From Pictodentalium vernedei (taxonomy: Eukaryota; Mollusca; Scaphopoda; Dentaliida; Dentaliidae): 64,000 bases of DNA. The position numbers were made by a program, and so were the translations under genes. The notes under the pieces were generated by a model that was given only the letters and a program-made list of their open reading frames with translations, did no database searches and had not been told where the DNA came from. Below, in pieces: positions 1 through 11,867 of this stretch (positions within the stretch are counted from its first letter, which is position 1; every line of letters starts with the position of its first letter). The DNA is taken from positions 16,612 to 80,611 of the forward strand of contig JAUFNR010000176.1 of assembly GCA_031216915.1 (NCBI GenBank). The letters are read 5' to 3'.

Positions 1-801
1 GCCAAAACATTTTCCTGTGGCCCTGTGGGAACTGCAGGATCTAAATATAGAAAAAATTTAAAACGCCCATATCTTCAAAACTACACGGCACTGAGAATTT
101 TTATTTTGTGTGACGCTTCCTTACGAACAGCCGAAAAGAATGGTCAAAAAAAAATTGCCATCAGTTTTATCATAGGGAAGTTTTCCAGGACTTATGCGGA
201 GACATCATTTTAGTAATGGGAAAAACATTAAAGAATCTTCTTCTCCCATACCACTGCTCCAAAGGCTTTCATATTTTGCATATAACATCTTTGGAAGATT
301 TATTCACATGTTTGTTGAAATCAAATCCCTGGGTCCATATTTGGGCTCTCTATGATTAGATTAGTGCAATATGAGGAATATTTTTTAAAAATCTTCTTCT
401 GATCCACTCTTCAGAATATTTTGATATTTGGGATGCTGCATCCTTAGAGGGGTGAGATTCAAGTTTGTTTGAGCAAAGTCCCCGGGTTCATATCTGGGCT
501 CCTTGTGGGAGTCCAAATTACAACTTAGTTCAATAAGAGGAATATTCTTTAAAATCCAGTAGTCAGAATCTCTTGGGTTCATATTTGGGCTCTCTGTGGG
601 AGCCTGAATTATAACTTAGTTCAATATGAGGAATATTCTTTAAAAATCCTTTTTTTTGAGGTCCACCGGTCAGAATCTTTGGATATTTTGTATAAGCTTT
701 TCTTATGAGGGGCAGATGCAACTTGTTTAAATAAATTCCCTGGGTTGATATTTAGGCTACCATGTCAGGTGAATGTCATCAGGCCCTCTGGGGGCTCTTG
801 T
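1..801 (+). repeat. AGCTCACCTGA-family repeat, copy 1 (left end cut by window)
   Basis: This is the right-hand part of a dispersed repeat that is complete at 1842-3823. Both copies share the block on 'gccctgtgggaac...cacggcactgagaatttttattt', followed by two to three units of a roughly 150-bp internal repeat (each with 'aatcttcttct', 'tttgatattt', 'tgggctc' landmarks), and both close with a 'tcaggccc(t/c)ctgggg...ctcttg' terminus near 801. No coding potential is evident. Element class is not established. Confidence 0.75.
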
Positions 802-1002
802 TTGTTTTCTGTTTGACAACATTGCCCTGGCTCTTCTATCAATATTTTTCATTTTAAGTTAGTCACTACTTTTATTTAGGCTTCCCAAATTTGTTACTGC
901 ATGTCTGTCTGTCTGTCCTTCGGATGAAATGTTTCTTTGCTTTTCATTTGCCTGGGTCAACATTTTAAATAATTTGCAGCTATCTTTCACCCTCCAACCT
1001 CC

Positions 1003-1052
<50 letters not shown>

Positions 1053-1841
1053 CACACACATACAAAAATCTGGGCTGGCAAGTATTGAGTATTTTATCAA
1101 AAAAGTGGTACTCGAGTACTACGAGTACTGAGTACTTTGGACCCAGCCTATCACAAGTATATTAAACATCAAAGAGTATATTATATACTTGAAACAAATA
1201 CAGTACAGTGGCAGTGTACTGCTCACTTTCCATGGATGGGCAATATTTCCACGGATACAAATTCATACAATAATATTTGATGCCAAACACTAACTATAGG
1301 TATAATCATCAAAAATTTAAATAATGAAGCACCAGGTACAAACCAATGCTTCATCAATTAAAATTTTGTAGATGATGATTTTTATTGACTGGTAAATGCA
1401 TGAGTGGACATCACTGCCCACACGTGTATTACAACCCGTCCACGGCGACTGTACTGTAACTTGTCCTCTTTGTGAACATATTTTCTACAATTTCACTCCT
1501 TTTGACAGAATGCATGCCTGTGGGGATTAAAACCAAAATAGTGAAAGTGCACTTGTGGATATTTGCAGCACAAGCACAGCACTAATGAATCAATACTTGA
1601 TGATTTTAGGAATTTTAACAGTGTCATGAGACACCACAGTAGCAGGTACTGGTCATTCTGTTGGAAGAAATCACTGTTTTATGACTTGAGGTGCCTTAAC
1701 TGAGAAAACTTAGGCTTTTTCTTACAAAGATTGCAGAATATCAAACACAATGTGAAATGTGTTCAGAAGCAAGAATGTGATTAAAAAATAATGGGAAATT
1801 CATGTCACCATCAATTTATTTATAAATTAATAAAGTTTTTT
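802..1841. other. No gene seen; poly-C and CA microsatellite
   Basis: A poly-C run followed by a (CA)n tract lies at about 1001-1061. Around 1080-1150 there is a cluster of GTACT/GAGTACT short repeats. The rest shows no coding frame, splice-supported exon or recognised repeat. Confidence 0.6.
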
Positions 1842-3823
1842 AGCTCACCTGAGCAAAGCTCAGTGGGAGCTTTACTGATCACATTCTGTCCGCTGTCCGT
1901 CCGGCGTTAACTTTACATTATTCAAATGTTGGGTAAATGTTTATTACCTGATGCCAATTCAGATTTGTTCAAATGAAGTTGCCCCCTTCTCCTGGGTGGT
2001 GCCATGCCTCCAAGGGGCACCAAAATCTCCTCATCAACCAGCAGTAGCAGAGACTTGATATATGGTATGCAGCTTCCTTTTAAGGTGTAGACTTGGATTT
2101 CTTTAAACAAAGTTTGATGGGCTATATTTGGCGTCGTTATGGGAGGGGCAAAATTTTTGGCCCCGCCCAAAATTTCTATTTTCCGAACCGAGAGGCTAAT
2201 TTGAATCAAATTTTATGTGAGGGCTTATTGGGTCAAAAGTACCTAATTTATACCAAATTTTTTTTTTCTGTAGCCCTATGGAAACCACAGGAGCTAAAAA
2301 TTGAAAAAAGTAAAACGCCATATCTCCAAAACTCCACAGCACTGAGAATTTTTATTTGGTGTGAAGCTTCCTTATGACCAACAGAAAGGATTGGTCCAAA
2401 AAATTGCCATCGGTTTTATCATAGGGTACAGTTTCGGGACTTTGAAAACACTTTTTAACACTGTAGGCAATGGGAAAAACATTAAAAAATCTTCTTCTCT
2501 AGCTCCAGCAGGCAGAATCTTTTGATATATTGGGTATGCGACATTGTGCGGTGGATCTGATTCAAGTTTGTTCAAATCAGCCCCCTGGATTCATATTTGG
2601 GCTCACTATAGAAGCCTGAATTCAAACTTAGTGCATTTCAGGCAAATTTCTTAAAAAATCTTCTTCTCCAGATCCAGCAGGCAGAATCTTTTGATATTTG
2701 ATATGCAACATTGTGGGGTGGATCTGATGCAAGTTTGTTCAAATCAGCCCCCTGGGTTCATATTTGGGCTCAGTATAGGAGCCCAAATTTGAACTTAGTG
2801 CATTTCAGGCAAATTTCTTTGAAAATCTTCTTCTCAAGATCCAGCAGCAGAATCTTTTGATATTGGGTATGCAGCATGCTTAGGGGGTGAGATTCAAGTT
2901 GTTCAAGCCAAGTCCCTGGGTTCATATTTGGGCTCACTGTGGTAACCCGAATTATAACTTAGTTCAAAATGAGGAATTTTCTTTAAAAATCTTCTTCAGA
3001 TCCAGCAGTCGGAAAGTTTCGATATTTGGTATGCAGCGTCCTTAGGGGGGTGAGATTCAAGTTTGTTCAAGCTATGTCCCTAGGTCCATATTTGGGCTCA
3101 CTTTGGGAGCCCGAATGATAACTTACATGTAGTTCAAAATGAGGAATTTTCTTTAAAAATCTTCTTCTTCAGATCCAGCAGTCAGAATGTTTTGATATTT
3201 GGTGTGCGGCATCCTTAGGGGGGTGAGATTCAAGTTTGTTAAAGCCATGTCCCTAGGTCCATATTTGGGCTCACTGTGGGAGCTTGAATTGTAACTTAGT
3301 TCGAAATGAGAAATTTTTTTTAAAAATCTTCTTCAGGTCCAGCAGATGAATGCTTTTGATATTTTTTATGCAGCATCCTTAGGAGGCTAGATTCAAGTTT
3401 GTTCAAGCCATGTCCCTAGGTCCTTGTTTGGGCTCACTGTGGGAGCTCGAATTGTAACTTAGTTCAAAATGAGGAATTTTCTTTAAAAATCTTCTTCTTC
3501 AGATCCAGCAGTTGAAATGTTTTGATATTTGGTGTGCGGCATCCTTAGGGGAGGGGGGGGGGGTGAGATTCAAGTTTGTTAAAGCCAAGTCCCTGGGTTC
3601 ATATATGGGCTCCCTGTGGGAGCCCAAATTATAACTCGGTTCAATATGAGGAATATTCTTTAAAAATCATTTTTTTTAGATCCACTTTTCAGAATCTTTG
3701 GATATATTTGGTATAAGCTTTTCTTAGGAGGAGTAGATGCAACTTGTTGAAATCAATTCTCTGGGTTGATATTTAGGTTACCATGTACAGGTGGGCGCCC
3801 TCAGGCCCCCTGGGGCCTCTTGT
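1842..3823 (+). repeat. AGCTCACCTGA-family repeat, copy 2 (full length)
   Basis: It opens with 'agctcacctgagcaaagctc' and closes with 'ggccccctggggcctcttgt'. The first third (to about 2480) is a single-copy block shared, inverted, with 26600-27390. From about 2480 to 3690 there are seven or eight tandem units of roughly 150-170 bp, each containing 'cttcagatccagcag', 'ttttgatatttggt', 'gtgagattcaag', 'catatttgggctca' and 'aacttagttcaaaatgagg'. The short frames inside are not conserved as protein between copies. This looks like a non-autonomous element or a composite satellite-bearing repeat. Confidence 0.8.
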
Positions 3824-4117
3824 TTTAGAAAAAAAAATGCATACTGAGGGCTTGGGAGTGGGGGGGGGGGGGGGGGGGCTGGGGGTTACATCCAGGGCTA
3901 TAATTTACCTCATCACTAGGTAAAAGAATATTTGACATCATTTGTTGAGATAAAATGGCACTGTCTATTGATATTGGTGGATTATATAGCCTCAGCCAGG
4001 GCTTATAAGAATCTGAGAATCGATTCCCGTAGAGATCCGTGCAACAAAACCAGTGAGAAACCATGTAGCTTCTCGTAACATTGCTGCTAGGATTCACATG
4101 AAAAGAACCGAGTCAGT

Positions 4118-5653
4118 TTAACCCTTTACCTAACACAAAGGCAGCAAATTAACCAATACAACACTAATATGACCTGAAATATTGTGACACTGGCAATAAA
4201 ATTTGTACAAATATGGCTGTCATTGGAACCGGCTCTCATCAGCCGGTTCTAGTAACATCCATAATTATTACGCTTGATGGATATTGTTTATTTTTAGCTC
4301 ACCTGACTGTAAGTCAGGGGGCGCTTAAATGATGACTTTCTGTCTGTCCACCATCAGTCCATCCTGTCCGGCGTGAACTTTACATTACTAACTCTCCTCA
4401 TAAACAACTGAGCCGAATTGAACCAAATTTGATATTCATATTCCTTATCATATATGAATTCCAGTTTGTTCAAATAACGTTGCCACACCCACAGGGGGCC
4501 CCAAGCATTTCTCTGATAGCATGCATAAATTGTTTTCCAAAATTGAAAAAAAATCTTCTCCAGAAACCATGTATAAGAATCTTTTGATACTTGGTATACA
4601 GCATCTCTAGGGGTGGGAGGGATAGGTTCAGGTTTGTTCAAATCAAGTCCCTGAGTTGATATTTGGGCTCCCTATGGGCACCCAAATATCAACAGTGCAA
4701 CATGAGGAAATTTCTTTGAAAACCTCCTTCAGATCCACCAGTCAGAATGCTTTCATATTTGGAATGCGACATTTCTAGTGGGGTGGGGGCAGGGGGGAGG
4801 GTAGATTGAAGTTTGTTTGAATCGGGTCTCTGAGTTAATATTTGGTCTATCTATTGAAGCCCAATGTTTAACTCAGTGCAGTATGAGGAAATTTCTTTAA
4901 AGCTCGTTTTTTTTCAGATCCACCAATCAGAATCCTTTCGTATTTGGCTTACAGCATCTCTAAGGGGGTCAGATTCATGTTTGTTCAAGCCAAATCTATG
5001 GGTTAATATATGGGCTCATTATGGGAGTGCAAATTAACTCGAAGCAACATGAGAAAATTTCTTTAAAAATCTTTTTCTTCAGACCCACTAGTTTAATGCT
5101 TTAATATTTGGTGTACAACATCTCTGGGGAGGTCAGATGTAAATTTGTTCCAGTTTGGTTCCTGCCAGTCAGAACCCTTTCATATTTGGTATCGCAGGAA
5201 GGGGGGGGGGGGGGGGGGGAGGGCAGATTTGAGTTTGTTCATTTCAGGTCTGTGGCTTAATATTTGGGCAGGGGTGGGTTAGGTTCGAGGTTGTTCATAA
5301 ATGTTCAAATCCATTCCTTAGAACTTTTCCATAAAATTTGCCTTTCAAAGTGCAGTGACACAACAACCCTTGGAAGTTTGGCAGTACTTGTCTACAGCTG
5401 TCAGAATTGGAAGCAATCAGGAAAACCTATGCTAATAATCATCTAACATGGACAATAGAATTATGAATAATTTCATAACATTATTCCTATGTAGTGTCCA
5501 TGAACCTTGACTAACTGAATCTGACCCAAAATACTTCTCTGAACCACCTCGTCAGGTGAGCGATTAAGGGCCCGGGGGGGGGGAGAGGGGAGGGTAAAAA
5601 TCAGTAGTTGGTGTTGTAAAAATTAAAAAAAGCTGTATTGGGTAAAGGGTTAA
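4118..5653. repeat. TTAA-flanked MITE split by an AGCTCACCTGA repeat
   Basis: TTAA at 4118-4121 is followed by CCCTTTACCTAAC, and the matching end GGGTAAAGGG-TTAA lies at 5641-5653. These are the ends of the MITE family seen at 12067, 43020 and 63710. The usual length is about 250 bp; here the left 178 bp and right 65-75 bp are separated by AGCTCACCTGA copy 3. A reduced version of the central hairpin (ccggctc...gccggttc) remains at about 4228-4250. The TTAA duplication and CCC...GGG ends point to a piggyBac-type origin. Confidence 0.6.
4296..5575 (+). repeat. AGCTCACCTGA-family repeat, copy 3
   Basis: It opens 'agctcacctgactgtaagtc' and ends near 'gtcaggtgagcgattaaggg'. It carries the same kind of degenerate internal units ('cttcagatccaccagtcaga', 'tttcatatttgg') and several poly-G tracts (about 5200-5222 and 5572-5582). 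It is nested inside the TTAA MITE at 4118-5653, so it is the younger of the two insertions. Confidence 0.7.
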
Positions 5654-7325
5654 CATGTATTATCAGGATGCAACAGGGGTTCAATCATACTGACCTAATA
5701 GGATCCTGGCCCATAGCAGGTCTGAATTCTCGGAACGATTTCCGCAAGAATCCAATGGATTCTCCCAAATTTAGAGGAACTATAAGCCCTGCACAACCCC
5801 AATTTTGAAACAAAATTGACATATTGTTTCATGGTGGTGGGGCCCTATTTATCTTGCTGTACGATTAATTAAAACAGATTGTGTGAAAAGGTTTTGTGTG
5901 GTGATGCAGATTTTAGTTTTATTTTGGGATTTGGGTAGTTTAAAAGCTGTGAATTCTTATCCCTCCCAACTTATTGGGTAACAGAGTAGAAATTCTGTCT
6001 GAGGCAATAACAGTTTTTAAGCCTATTTGACACAGATTGGACAGTTCTCTTCAAAAGAACAAATTCCCCATGCTTTGGACTAGACAGAAGCCAAAAGTTG
6101 AATTCTATTGCAGAAATGACTCTTTCATCACATGAAAGAGGTAACTGTAACTTTGGTAGGGTTGGGTTTGCTCATAGGTATAACTGTTGTAAATATTTTA
6201 ATTAGATTTACATGCCTCGGAAAGTTGAGCTCGGAAATTATGTAATTCCCAAAACTAAGCAGTCTTGGGGAAATATATTGTTTCAATAAACATTTGAAGA
6301 AGTCTACTGACATTTTGCATTACTTTTGAATGTTCCAAATGAATAAAGAGCATGATTTGAGGACTTTTAGAACCTAAAAATTTGTTTGACTATTGGTGTG
6401 TTTTGTTTGGGGATTCCCTGAGAAATATGAACATGTGACCAGCACTTCCCTTTCTGTTAGTTTTTCTTTTATTTGTTGCATGACCCCTGTTTAAAAATCT
6501 TTAAAAGGTTGTCTGAAGGGCTATAGTTGACAAAAAATATTTGAATGCTAAATTTAAAATGATGCGACAAATATTTTTTTTTCGCCTGAACGTTAAAATG
6601 GTCGCCTATGGGAAAATATTTAGTACTGTGAAACATATTCTTGTTTGGCTGAAATTAAACAATTGCAGGAATTCGACTGAATAAACCAAAATGTTTTTGG
6701 AGTAATGGTTGCGGAATGAAATATTTCAATACGTTGGATACTTTGGGGTTCCTTCTTACGCCTTGCGTATTGTCATATTAAAAATACAGAAATCAACTAA
6801 AAATTATTTAGGGCTTTTCTCCTAACCCTGCGAAAATGGCTCAGGGTTGTTCTGCGCAGAAGTAATTTTAGGGCTTTTCTCCTTCGGACTTTTCTCCTTC
6901 GGGCTTTCTCCACCGGGGCTTTTCTCCGTCCACCGTTAAATTTGTTCAACAAAGAAGTCGAAACAATACCTTGAGTAGGCATTAATCACTCATTCATGTT
7001 AAATAGGCTTTTTTGCAACATAGATGAATTTCAACGCTAATTAAGTTTTCTCCAAATATCGAAAAATCGAAATAATATCACAACATTATAGCCTATGTTA
7101 ATTGTAAGGGAACCCTAAATTGTTTTCAATAGTTGTATTGAAAAGTGAGACTGAAATTAGAATGGGTGGCGGCATGAGTGCAGATGCTATTTATATTATA
7201 TAGCGAAAATTACACCTTACAGTCTTTATTTTGAGCATTATGTGTGTACAATTTCCATCTGAACTATACGTTTTCTGATACGACGTAGATGACTGATTCC
7301 CAACAAAAGTCCGAAGAAAAGATTT
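5654..7325. other. No gene seen
   Basis: AT-rich sequence with no convincing coding frame. A short cluster of degenerate 'agggcttttctcc' repeats lies at about 6805-6925. No recognised mobile element. Confidence 0.5.
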
Positions 7326-7574
7326 GAAAGGAAACGAATCGGGCAATTGAGAACTTCATACTCTGTTCTGAAGAACAAAAGTTTTTCACATTCATTCTTG
7401 TCGCCTGTAATTAGGCTGTGGAAGGAGTTGGATTCTAAATCACGCAACTATGCATTAGTACAAGCTTTCAGTCATTTGAACGGTATGGATAAAAATGTCC
7501 TAAGGCACTACCTCTTGGGTTATAGAGCAGGCCGAGTTCTTCAAGAAAAAATACGCTGGGAAGTAACAATTTAA
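7326..7574 (+). pseudogene. LINE ORF2 C-terminal fragment
   Basis: The frame reads a basic stretch (FERKRIGQLRTSYS) and then SHSFLSPVIRLWKELD, which is the typical block that closes the reverse transcriptase ORF of CR1/Jockey-type non-LTR retrotransposons, followed by a hydrophobic tail. Only about 80 residues survive, with no RT catalytic motif upstream. I read it as a 5'-truncated, dead LINE copy. Family assignment is from the motif pattern, not from an alignment. Confidence 0.5.
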
Positions 7575-8977
7575 ACGCTCACAAATTTGACAGATTTCAT
7601 GGGGACAGTCCAAAATGTGACTGTGGTTTGGGGTACAAAGGCACTAAACATTATTTCTTTAATTCAAATAAATATAGCCCCGAGAAGCATCTTTCGGAAC
7701 AATTTGAATAATACATTCGTAACACTAAATACTATTTTATTTGGCAACACGCAGTCTTCGGATGAGGATAATAATGAACTATTTCTGGCATGTCAACAAT
7801 ATATAATTAATACGGTGAGAATCGACGACCATTGCTGGTGAGTCTGAGTGGAGGGTGTCTATTCACATAACCCATAAGCGACTGCCAAATCTCACGGAGT
7901 CACTTCTCAGCTCATACTTTCCGGATCCTCCCGCCGAAGCAGACAGTCTTATCCATGATTCTCACCCGTTTGGAAGGGGTGTTCTCACTTTGCCAGTGGG
8001 TATTGTTCTCATGAAAAGGTGTTAATAACTTAGACAAATAGAGATTTGAAGTATAGTCTGTACTATATTTCTAGGTCCTTAAGTTGATTTATTTAAAAAT
8101 AACATTAACTAATGCAGCTTTGAGAATATGTTAAATTGATAAATTTGTTTTGGTGGGTATTTGTCTTAGACTGGGGATCAAATTTTACGTACATTTTGTT
8201 CACTCATGTACACGAAATACTGATTAATATCTATATATTAATTAATAATATCGTCCCTTCAGTGCAACAAAGCGCCATCTGCAATGCTAAGGCATTGCAG
8301 ATAGCGCATTGTTGTACTCAAGGGACGAGATATTGCTGAAGTTTTGAAAAATCAACTTTTTTCCATTACGCAGTTGTGAATTTAACAAATGCATTACATT
8401 TGTGACCAACGGAGCAAGAGTGTGCACTGCTGAAATTAAAATTTTAGCTCTCACATAAACATACCTTTGTAATAATTGGTCTGATTTGTGCTTTGGAGTT
8501 GCTGACTGCTAAGTAAGTTATCACATTTGTGACTCTCAGCTGATTCGAACATGTTGTATACACTGCTAACAAACGGAGGACCAACGACTGTGAATATCCG
8601 CCACTAATACTGATACAGACAATAGAAGAGGTGTGAAACGTTCTTACTCCAGCCTGCCGGCAAAGGCAGAATACGCCGTTTGAAAGTCTTGTCAGACGTT
8701 ACCTTAAGTGTCAGTGTGTCAAATCACAAAGAGATGACGTAGTTAGTTTCTAACTCAAATGTATAATTTAGTAAGGAGTTATGTTTTACATTTGTATCAT
8801 TGTACGACCATTTTTGTGCAACTTGGCACAGTATTTTTCAGTTTATATGAACTTCACTGCTGTCTAACACTTGCACCGTTCCAATGTTTTTTGTTAGAAC
8901 TGAATATTTTTGGTGTTTATATAGGATTAATCTGTTCGCCAAACCCTATTTCATCTTGAAGGAAATACAATTACTGC
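7575..8977. other. No gene seen apart from a hairpin
   Basis: No coding frame of note. The only structured feature is the inverted repeat at 8248-8332. The remaining sequence is AT-rich and looks unique within the window. Confidence 0.5.
8248..8332. repeat. Long inverted repeat (hairpin)
   Basis: Left arm from 'atatcgtcccttcagtgcaa' through 'ccatctgcaatgc' pairs with right arm 'gcattgcagat' through 'gttgtactcaagggacga' around a 4-nt loop (taag) near 8287-8290. There are only a few mismatches over arms of about 38-40 nt. It could be a small palindromic MITE or a precursor-like hairpin RNA. Confidence 0.7.
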
Positions 8978-9226
8978 TTAACCCTTTACCCACTGTAACG
9001 GCCCAAACCGACCAGTGCTATTCACAAAAATCACCATTAAATTTTCATTATTTTTTTTTTCTCAAAAACATAGCCAGCTTATGACACCTCACTGGAACGA
9101 GCTCGTTGAGGTCGTTCCATGAGGGACCCTAAGCTATGTTTTTGATGCAAAAAATACAAAAAATGTAGTTATTCAAGAATTTTGTTTGCAAGTGTCGTCA
9201 GCCTTTCGTGTTGGGTAAAGAGTTAG
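8978..9226. repeat. TTAA MITE (piggyBac-like), diverged copy
   Basis: TTAA-CCCTTTACC at 8978 pairs with GGGTAAAGAG-TTAG at about 9213-9226. The centre carries the family palindrome (ggaacgagctcgttgaggtcgttcc, about 9093-9119) flanked by 'aaaaacatag' and 'tatgtttttga'. One target-site copy has decayed from TTAA to TTAG. Confidence 0.75.
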
Positions 9227-9362
9227 AAAAACAGCCGAAAGCGGATTAACTGAAGAGTTTGATGAGCGCTTGCTCTCACCATTAACGACCATTGAATTCC
9301 TCTGTGTCAATTATGTATTGCCGAAAGACCAGAAACAGTCCGCTATTAGCCTCATCCGAAAA

Positions 9363-10640
9363 CTAAGAACCACCAAATAAAAGAGTATAGTCTGTCTCCG
9401 TCAGTTCCAGAGTGATAGTGGACCCGGGTGCGGTGTCGTTGTCGGTCCCCAGGCAGGTATAGTATGCCGCTGTGATGATTATAGGCTTCCCTTGACAGGT
9501 GTAGGACGTAGCCTCAGTCTTTAGCCCACCGTCTAGTCTGTGGTAGTAGGTTTTTATATATAGTTCGCGGAAATGACCAAATGGCCTCTTTGACAAGTAT
9601 AGTCTGTCTCCAGCAGTCTCAGTTCAGGCGGTATCGCATTCGATTTTCTAGTCCGTCTATCGTGCACGTATTTCCCTGCGATTCGCATCGTTGTATGGTC
9701 ACACTATATGTACGTTTGCATGAAGTCAAAGAGCCCTGTAAGGAGCATGTAAAATTTGAAATATCATGAAAATGGGGCCAAGTCATAGTGAGGGGGGCAT
9801 TTTGCTATGATTTTATAAGATTATCTTAATTTTCATTAAAAAATTGAATAAAAAACAAAATATTGGGGGCGGCAGTGGCGCAGAGGCTAAACGACTTGAA
9901 AATTAATCATCTATATAATGTTTATAAGTTCACTACCGTACTGGAGAAAATATATAAGATTCGAGTAACAAAAATGCACACCTACATTCTATACAGCTCT
10001 TCCAGGAATCAGAATAATGATGTAGTACATGCATAATTTTTTTGATACTTTGGTTTGACCTTGACCTTCAAAATATTGAAAAAATCGTATACAACTGAAT
10101 TCGGTCCGTCAAAAAATGGAGCATGTTCCATTTTATTCGGACGGACAGGGGCGACGAGTACGAAAATTTGATCTTGCACATATGTGTGACGACCCAACGG
10201 AAAGGTATAGTTTTCATTTCAATCCGTTTCAATCCGTATGCGACTATCAGATCAAAAATCGGATGCTTGATGTACGATGGTGTGACCGCCGCCTTAGTGG
10301 TAGTTCCCAGGGTGGTGTCTTGTCGGACTTGAGGCAAGTATAATTAGCCACGTCCGATCGCGTCCTCATTGACAAGTATAGTCTGTCTCCGGCTCGATCA
10401 GGCCAGCCGGGTTCAAAGGACAAATCCAGCAAACGAGAGGGTCGTTTGTCTCGAAGGCTTGATGCACCCTGAACTGGTCGATACTCCACAAAAACTAGGA
10501 GCTTCCATTGATTTAGACGGAGTGTCAATTGGAAATATTTGATTCCGCCAGGACAGGCCAAATGGCGGAATGTGGTCAGACTGGAGAGAAGAAGAAGCCC
10601 CAACAGCAACGCCAGACAGCGAGTGGCCCTGACATTGTAG
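9363..10640 (-). pseudogene. Possible decayed secreted-protein gene with repeated YTC modules
   Basis: On the minus strand this stretch holds partial frames with a hydrophobic leader-like segment (about 10560-10620; LALLLGLLLLSSL) and several copies of a short module: ANYTCLKSD (about 10335), TDYTCQ (about 9590-9610) and SYTCQGKPIIITAAYYTCLG (about 9440-9510). A 21-nt segment covering 'gtatagtctgtctcc' recurs at 9590-9611 and 10369-10390, and a shorter match lies at 9384-9399. The C-x-G-x-x-I-x-I-x-A-x-Y spacing is reminiscent of rhamnose-binding (SUEL) lectins, but that is a weak guess. Frames change repeatedly, so it is either a pseudogene or separate exons. No start codon is secure. Confidence 0.25.
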
Positions 10641-10747
10641 TCAATAACGGTTACAAAAAGGATTGAAGTGCAAAAGCACTCGGATTTTTACCCTTAAATA
10701 ATATTCCACATAGGTCGATGGGAGTGGACATGACAAGTGTCGACAAT

Positions 10748-11018
10748 CATCTACAGAATGTGGAGAATGGATTGTAACTAAATCACCATTGGAGTTGAGT
10801 TATCACCCAAAGTATCACTTTAAAATTATGTATATGTGGCCAAAAAATACAAGCAATGTTTCAACCAATGGATTCCCGGTTTTAACCTTTTAACCCGGAG
10901 GTCCATTGGTTGGAACTTTGCTTGTACTTGTTATGCTTTGCAACAAATTTGCAATTATACTTGGGTGGAATCTCCACTCTATGTGTGATTTAGTGATAAT
11001 ACACTCTCCACGTACTTA
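10748..11018. repeat. Palindromic MITE, 'GTGGAGAGTG' family, copy a
   Basis: Ends 'gtggagaatggattgtaact' and 'aatacactctccacgta' form the terminal inverted repeat. The centre is a large palindrome around 'ccaatggattcccgg' and 'ccggaggtccattgg'. Diverged copies lie at 23291-23538 and 49176-49406. Confidence 0.7.
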
Positions 11019-11149
11019 GTGATTGTCGGCAATGGTCGTGTATTTTTAATAATAATGCAAAAACAGCATGAGGGATGGAAAACAATCAAACATTATTTTC
11101 CGTCGGTAAATCATAGGAAACTAGTGACAACACAAGGCGGTCGCACCAT

Positions 11150-11867
11150 ACAGTCTAAAATCAGTTGGGTTAAAAATCAACTTAAGCAACGTCGAGCCCA
11201 GTTAGTCCTCGAATGGGTGACCGTCTGAGCGATCGATTCGGACTCCCGCGTTGTGCCCTTGGGCAAGGCACTTAACCCCGATTGTCCACATGGGGGCACG
11301 ATGACGCCGTGCCCTAAGGCGTACTGCATGTCGATGGTGAGCATGTCCTCAGTCAATCTAACCCTGCCTGTGTTGCAGTGCGGAGTTACGTTGTTGGGGA
11401 GATGGCAGCTGCTCGTCGCTGCTAGGTGGTTCTGTCCGGATACTCCGGCTTCCTCCACCGGTAAAACTGTCACAGTCATGCTTAGCCATTGTGCATAAGT
11501 ATGTGACCTCAAACACCAATAAATAAATAAATATGGACCCAATTGGATTCATATTCACTCAACCCAGTTGATTTCGGTTGATTTCTAAACTAAATGTTTT
11601 TAGAGAGTAGTTGAAGACTAAAATTAGAAGATTAAAAATGCACTTCTAATCAAAAATGTACATCTAAAATTTGTTGGGTTAAAATAAACCCAATTCAACT
11701 GGGTTGAGTGAATATGAACCTAAATGGGTTCATATTCGTTCAACCCAAATGATTTGGGTCAATTTTTAATCCAACTATTGTAGTTGTAGACTAAACTTAG
11801 TAGCTCTAAAACGTAATCTAAAATCAACCGGATTGAGTGAATATGAACCCAACTGATTTTAGAGTGT
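11150..11867. repeat. TIR element (ACA-TCTAAAATCAGTTGGG), interrupted
   Basis: The left end 'acagtctaaaatcagttggg' and right end 'cccaactgattttagagtgt' are inverted copies. The interior holds several copies of 'cccaactgg/ttgggttga' and 'gaatatgaaccc'. A compact 131-bp relative is at 61589-61719. A 5S-headed SINE (11181-11533) has been inserted about 30 bp inside the left end. Confidence 0.65.
11181..11533 (+). mobile_element. SINE with 5S rRNA-derived head
   Basis: The first 50 bp (cttaagcaacgtcgagccc... gaatgggtgacc, 11181-11222) match the 3' half of eukaryotic 5S rRNA, including the internal A-box and C-box promoter regions used by TFIIIA/Pol III. Downstream, 'gttgtgcccttgggcaaggc' through 'aaacaccaataaataaataa' is the same body and AAAT tail found in the tRNA-headed SINEs of this window (for example 33201-33554). 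The sequence therefore supports a 5S-headed relative of that family (SINE3 type). The head is truncated at its 5' side. Confidence 0.75.

Noticed and set aside
11181-11230. Functional 5S rRNA gene
   Set aside because: Only the 3' half is present, it is diverged, and it runs directly into SINE body sequence instead of a terminator.
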